Assembly (NCBI GenBank): GCA_902762955.1
Contig: CACWQH010000029.1
Span: 1-38,337 of the forward strand
Direction of reading: 5' to 3'
Length of the DNA stretch: 38,337 nucleotides
Source: an uncultured Lachnospiraceae bacterium
Lineage (GTDB): Bacteria; Bacillota; Clostridia; Lachnospirales; Lachnospiraceae
Positions 35,210-38,337 of the stretch are shown in pieces. The stretch's first letter is position 1. Every line of letters begins with the position of its first letter. The notes below the pieces were generated by a model that worked only from the letters and a program-made list of their open reading frames with translations, searched no databases and was not told where the DNA came from. A program made the translations under genes and the position numbers.

Positions 35210-36175
35210 TTACTTAATTGTTGATGAATCAAAATAAAGTGTATATTCTATCTCATGAGGCTCACTCATAGCAGTTGTATCTGCTATAACCTTCATGTTC
35301 TTATCAAATATGCTTACAGGTATCTCAAATACAGAATTACCCTCTGTATTAACAGGCAGATATTTCTCGCCGTTTACAACCATATAATCATAATTCGGAC
35401 TGCTCCATACGATAGTTGCGATACATTCTCCGTTTTCCACCTTAATGTCAGCCGGCGAATCAACACTTGCCTTACCTGAACCGCCTGCAAGACTTACCTC
35501 TACAGAATAAGTTCCGTCTGAAAGTCCAAGAGAATCAACTGTTGTAAATACACCTTCCTTAAAGGCATTTACAGGAAGTGAATCCACACGGAAAAGTATA
35601 GTTCTGTCGTACCATTTTTCCTTATTCTTACTGTATGCAGCACAAGGTATACCCTCATCTAAAGCTTCTACAGGGAATTCAAAGCTGTGTGAACCGTCCT
35701 CCGCTTCATCAAATGGAATGTAATCCTCTTCATCTGCATCTACCGCTTCCAATCCTGTTCCCGGATAGAGATAAAGATAGCTTGTACCGCTCATATGCAT
35801 GGTTGCAGTCATCTTACCATCCGCAACAGTCAATTCACAGCTTACAATCTTAAACATAGATGAGCTGGAAGAAACAGTAACATCATATACACCGTCATTA
35901 ACCTGATTTGCATATACAGGCACCATACCCTCTTCAACAACCTCATCAATAGTTGTCATCTCTGAAGCATCGGCAACCTTATCCGAAGAATCCGAAGCAG
36001 TAGCCTCTTCGGTATCAGCTTCGGTTTCTGCTGCCGCATCCCCTATTGTAGCCTCCTCTATAATTTCTGTTTCGCTTACAGCAGTTGTATCATCCTTCTT
36101 ATTATTACCACAACCTGTCAATCCCAGTGCTATAAAACATGATACAATAGCAGCCTTGCTTAAAAACTTTTTCAT
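35210..36175 (-). CDS. Lipoprotein with two tandem NEAT-like beta domains
   Basis: This 321-residue protein has a lipobox (LGLTGCGNN, Cys22), an acidic spacer to about residue 90, and two related domains at about 94-205 and 220-321. Both start DG[VT]Y[DS]V. Both have a middle strand with an MT-A or CIA phrase before a Ser/Tyr region (TSYLYLYPG against SPNYDYMVV), an F-x-x-PV strand (FEFPVEAL against FEIPVSIF) and a final strand (DRTILFRVD against EIEYTLYFD). The layout is reminiscent of NEAT heme-binding domains, but I cannot confirm the family. No heme Tyr pattern is certain. It lies between the exported chelatase CbiK and the BtuF-type binding protein, so it probably handles a tetrapyrrole or corrinoid at the surface. 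Confidence 0.7.
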   Translation of the reverse strand: MKKFLSKAAIVSCFIALGLTGCGNNKKDDTTAVSETEIIEEATIGDAAAETEADTEEATASDSSDKVADASEMTTIDEVVEEGMVPVYANQVNDGVYDVTVSSSSSMFKIVSCELTVADGKMTATMHMSGTSYLYLYPGTGLEAVDADEEDYIPFDEAEDGSHSFEFPVEALDEGIPCAAYSKNKEKWYDRTILFRVDSLPVNAFKEGVFTTVDSLGLSDGTYSVEVSLAGGSGKASVDSPADIKVENGECIATIVWSSPNYDYMVVNGEKYLPVNTEGNSVFEIPVSIFDKNMKVIADTTAMSEPHEIEYTLYFDSSTIK

Positions 36176-36197
36176 GATTTTCTATCCTCTTTTATAA

Positions 36198-37235
36198 TTA
36201 ATTAAGCTTATCTATAGCCTCTTTAGCATGCTGGATATAAAGCTTCTGGATATCTTCGAATTCACCAAGACCTCTTAATACACATACAACCTCATAGCCC
36301 TCTGCTTCAAAGGCTGACTTCCATGAATCCTCATCATCACCGGCCATATCATTGTTAGCATGGTCACCTGCTACAACCATAAGAGGCTCAAGAACAACTC
36401 TTTCGTATTCACCCTCGCCTACTGCTGCAATTAAATCCTCAAGACTTGGCTCTGCCTCAACAGTACCTATGAAGTAATTCTCATAACCGAGCTCATCTAT
36501 AATCTCCTGCATATGAGCATATACACCGTTTGAATCAGCCTCAGTACCATGTCCCATAAAGCAGATTGCAGTCTTACCGTCATCATACTCACTTGTTGCT
36601 GCAACGATAGCCTCTGCAACGGCCTTAAAATCCTCATCTGTAGTAAGAAGAGGCTCACCTATACTAATCTGATCAAATGCGTCTGCATACTGACTGATCT
36701 CATCAACCAAATCATTATACTCATAGCCGCTCATAAGATGTGTAGGCTGAACAACAAGTGTCTTAACACCATTTGCAACAGCTCTGTCAAGTGCCTCACC
36801 TACATTATCTATAACCTCACCGTCACGACTCTTTACATGGTCGATTATAATCTGGCTTGTAAAACCTCTACGTACACTGTAATCAGTAAACTCATCTGCA
36901 AGAGCTCCCTCGATGGCACCGATTGTAAGTCTTCTGCTATCATTAAAGCTTGTACCGAAGCTTACAACCAAAAGCTCTGATTCACCTATATCATCCTGAT
37001 TTAAAGGATTATCAAGGCTTGCATCACCTGTAGTGTAATCCTCCTCATCTTCCTCCTCTGATTCCTCAGTAACTTCCTCTGTAGCCTCTTCAGTTTTTTC
37101 TTCAGTTTCTTCTGTAACTGCCTCTGTAGTTGTCTCCTCTGCTGTAGTTGTCTCCTTGTCAGACTCATCCTTTCCACAGCCTGCTGCAAGCACCATACAA
37201 CCTGCAAGTGCAAGTACCAAAAGTTTCTTTCTCAT
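36198..37235 (-). CDS. cbiK: Lipoprotein sirohydrochlorin cobaltochelatase, CbiK type
   Basis: 345 residues from ATG 37235, chosen because AAAGGAGGAAAT lies upstream; a longer frame from 37289 is rejected. It begins with a lipoprotein signal peptide (Cys20 in LAAGCGKDE) and a Glu/Thr-rich linker to about residue 85, then the CbiK chelatase domain. That domain starts LLVVSFGTSFNDSRRL and includes YSVRRGFTSQIII and QPTHLMSGYEYNDL (metal-site His). It continues with CFMGHGTEADSN, VAGDHANNDMAGDDEDSWKS (second His) and LRGLGEF. CbiK inserts cobalt into sirohydrochlorin and is normally cytoplasmic. Exported versions are known in Desulfovibrio-type bacteria. Here the lipobox predicts a surface location, outside the cytoplasm where the corrin enzymes act. 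It is the first gene of the riboswitch operon. Confidence 0.88.
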   Translation of the reverse strand: MRKKLLVLALAGCMVLAAGCGKDESDKETTTAEETTTEAVTEETEEKTEEATEEVTEESEEEDEEDYTTGDASLDNPLNQDDIGESELLVVSFGTSFNDSRRLTIGAIEGALADEFTDYSVRRGFTSQIIIDHVKSRDGEVIDNVGEALDRAVANGVKTLVVQPTHLMSGYEYNDLVDEISQYADAFDQISIGEPLLTTDEDFKAVAEAIVAATSEYDDGKTAICFMGHGTEADSNGVYAHMQEIIDELGYENYFIGTVEAEPSLEDLIAAVGEGEYERVVLEPLMVVAGDHANNDMAGDDEDSWKSAFEAEGYEVVCVLRGLGEFEDIQKLYIQHAKEAIDKLN

Positions 37236-37312
37236 AATAATATTTCCTCCTTTAATGCGATACAATGCAAGTACGAAAATAAAATCCACTCTTATCCGTT
37301 TGTTTCCCGGTA

Positions 37313-37418
37313 TTATACTTCACAGAAAAAACTCAATAAAGTAAAATAGTCTTCTACATAAAGAGTTATACTTCACAGAAAAAACTCAATAAAGTAAAAT
37401 AGTCTTCTACATAAAGAG
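37313..37418 (-). repeat. Two perfect 53-bp tandem copies in the cbiK leader
   Basis: The copies at 37313-37365 and 37366-37418 are identical in all positions I can read. They begin TTATACTTCACAGAAAAAAC and end CTTCTACATAAAGAG on the plus strand. They lie between the riboswitch-linked hairpin and the cbiK start. On the minus strand each copy has AACTC ... GAGTTTTTT, a weak stem followed by a T run, so each could act as a pause or terminator. The perfect identity points to a recent duplication. Confidence 0.85.
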
Positions 37419-37429
37419 TAAAAGACATT

Positions 37430-37456
37430 AAAAGAAGAACCCGAAATAATTCGTGT
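37430..37456 (-). terminator. Hairpin plus T-rich tract downstream of the riboswitch (expression platform candidate)
   Basis: The minus-strand RNA has ACACGAA-TTAT-TTCGGGT, a 7-bp stem with one mismatch, followed by TCTTCTTTT. It lies between the riboswitch core and cbiK, where a terminator controlled by the riboswitch would be expected. Whether the riboswitch controls it is an inference. Confidence 0.5.
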
Positions 37457-37507
37457 TTTGACGGTACGATTAATGCCTCGTAATCCGGGATTTTATCCCT
37501 GTACCCT

Positions 37508-37717
37508 AAATAATCGGCAGGTTTCCTGGCTTAAGCATCCTCATACAGGATATACCTTCCCAATAAAATAATTATCAGTGGCTGCAATTATATTCTGTTT
37601 AAACACATATAATTGCATATATCCCATACTCCTCTAATACAGTGACGAGATCGTGCAGGATTCACACCTGCTTCCCTTTTAACGTCAAGACCTTTCATAT
37701 GCCACATCCAATATTTA
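37508..37717 (-). promoter_or_regulatory. Cobalamin (B12) riboswitch
   Basis: The minus strand contains the conserved cobalamin riboswitch core: AAAAGGGAAGCAGGTG then GAATCCTGCACG, the TCGTCACTGTATT segment, a GCCACTG box, GGGAAGG and the 3' AGCCAGGAAACCTGCC box. P1 may form from AAATATTGG (about 37709-37717) and CCGATTATTT (37508-37517). It lies upstream of the exported CbiK gene, so adenosylcobalamin binding would switch off chelatase, importer and CobQ expression. The cobalamin synthesis block starting at cobT has no such element. Confidence 0.95.
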
Positions 37718-37784
37718 AAATGAAATAAGCATAATCTTCGTCTATCGGCACCGACTATCGCATGTATCTAATTTTCATTCGCAT

Positions 37785-37813
37785 ATGTTAGCACACTTTA
37801 TTACATAAATCAA
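37785..37813 (-). promoter_or_regulatory. Promoter candidate for the riboswitch operon
   Basis: TTGATT (37808-37813), a 17-bp spacer and TAACAT (37785-37790) are visible on the minus strand, giving a start about 60 bases before P1 of the riboswitch. The -35 matches at four of six positions and the spacer is ideal. No other good promoter is obvious in this gap. Confidence 0.5.
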
Positions 37814-37845
37814 TCTTTTTTGACAGATTTAATTATCTGCTTATA

Positions 37846-38337
37846 CTATTCAACCTTCCTACCTGATGCAACCTCAAAATGATATTTTGCAATTCCAAGG
37901 TCCACCTTAACGCAAGGTCCTCTGCCTGATACAACAGCCACAGGCTTGCCGTCCTTAATTCCAAATTTAAACTTCTGCTGATTGACTGCTGTAGGCGCAA
38001 GAAGCGCCGCCTTAACACCTTTTTCAAATCAATCCGGCATATCTCCTTTAGAAGCCACAACCTCTTCTATGCTCTTGCTCTTTCTTTCTACGCCATCATT
38101 TTCTCCATATCCAAAAGCTATAACAACACATAACCTGTCACCCTCATCAAGCATCTTTCTGACCTTACCTCTGCTAAATGTAAGTGCTGCCCAGCAGGTA
38201 TTAAGTCCGAGAGTCTGTGCATATAAAGCTATTTTTTCTCCATAGTAACCGCATTTTTCATCATTATCCGTATTTTTATCTCCTGCCATTATGATGAGAT
38301 TATTTGCATTTTTAAAATTACCGTAATGTGCAAGCTT
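37846..38337 (-). pseudogene. Nitroreductase-family protein with in-frame TGA (5' end off window)
   Basis: From the right edge the frame reads YGNFKNANNLIIMAGDKN, then KCGYYGEKIALYAQTLGLNT and CWAALTFSRGKVRKML, typical of FMN-dependent nitroreductases. At 38029-38031 a TGA stands where relatives have Trp (MPD-stop-FEKGVKAALLAPTA). The frame then continues NQQKFKFGIKDGKPVAVV and AKYHFEVASGRKVE to a TAG at 37846. The most likely event is a single G-to-A change in a Trp codon. The product would lose about 60 residues. Selenocysteine or a recoded stop is unlikely because Trp is the expected residue. The N-terminal FMN-binding part lies beyond the window. Confidence 0.75.

Noticed and set aside
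37846-38337. Selenocysteine or recoded TGA in the nitroreductase
   Set aside because: Relatives carry Trp at that place and no other gene here has in-frame TGA; a simple nonsense change is more likely.
38331-38337. HindIII site (AAGCTT) at the window end as a cloning boundary
   Set aside because: A six-base site can end a window by chance, and the left edge shows no matching site; no biological claim follows.

Overview
The window looks like a chromosomal segment of a low-GC Gram-positive anaerobe of the class Clostridia, probably a Lachnospiraceae-type gut bacterium. The reasons are strong AGGAGG ribosome sites, a complete oxygen-independent (cbi) corrin gene set, surface proteins ending in (S/A)PxTG-type sortase tails, LytS-like signalling and a ToxN/CptN-type type III toxin-antitoxin locus. 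The assignment is by protein resemblance only.

Left edge (1-2908): the start of an AAA-ATPase-like/PD-(D/E)XK family gene that runs off the window; a wrecked hybrid histidine kinase in which N- and C-terminal pieces are joined and interrupted by an amber codon; and a two-gene signalling operon made of an XRE-receiver fusion regulator and a LytS-like membrane histidine kinase, preceded by a perfect 21-bp palindrome.

Cobalamin synthesis block (2938-17632, all on the minus strand, transcribed from high to low coordinates): cobT, cobU, cobS, a CobU-like paralog, cobC, cbiB, a small Lys/Glu-rich protein, cobD, cbiC, cbiD, cbiF, cbiG, cbiH, a cbiJ-cbiE-cbiT triple fusion, cbiA and finally cbiL. 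Many neighbours overlap by 4 bp. The last gene, cbiL, is broken: about 55 N-terminal residues are joined out of frame to about 40 C-terminal residues. The C20 methylation step is therefore missing unless another copy exists elsewhere. No adenosyltransferase (CobA/PduO type) or sirohydrochlorin-forming genes are in the window. Directly upstream of cobT, four bases away, lies a type III toxin-antitoxin module: promoter, two 52-nt repeats (RNA antitoxin), hairpin terminator and CptN-like toxin.

Middle region (18393-29446): an ABC-2 exporter pair, then two membrane-LuxR regulators (about 12 membrane segments plus a LuxR helix-turn-helix) alternating with large secreted or cell-wall proteins. This resembles a surface-protein island with dedicated regulators.

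Right region (29691-38337): a frameshifted small lipoprotein, a 5'-truncated monooxygenase fragment, and a cobalamin-riboswitch operon on the minus strand. The operon holds riboswitch, two perfect 53-bp leader repeats, a lipoprotein form of the cobaltochelatase CbiK, a lipoprotein with two NEAT-like beta domains, BtuF/BtuC/BtuD-type importer genes and cobyric acid synthase cobQ/cbiP. Upstream is a nitroreductase gene with an in-frame TGA that leaves the window.

Taken together, the window joins a cobalamin synthesis operon that has lost one core enzyme to an intact-looking riboswitch-controlled uptake operon with an exported chelatase. This could mark a shift from de novo synthesis towards scavenging and remodelling of corrinoids or precursors. 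Five genes here are visibly damaged, so local gene decay is a theme.
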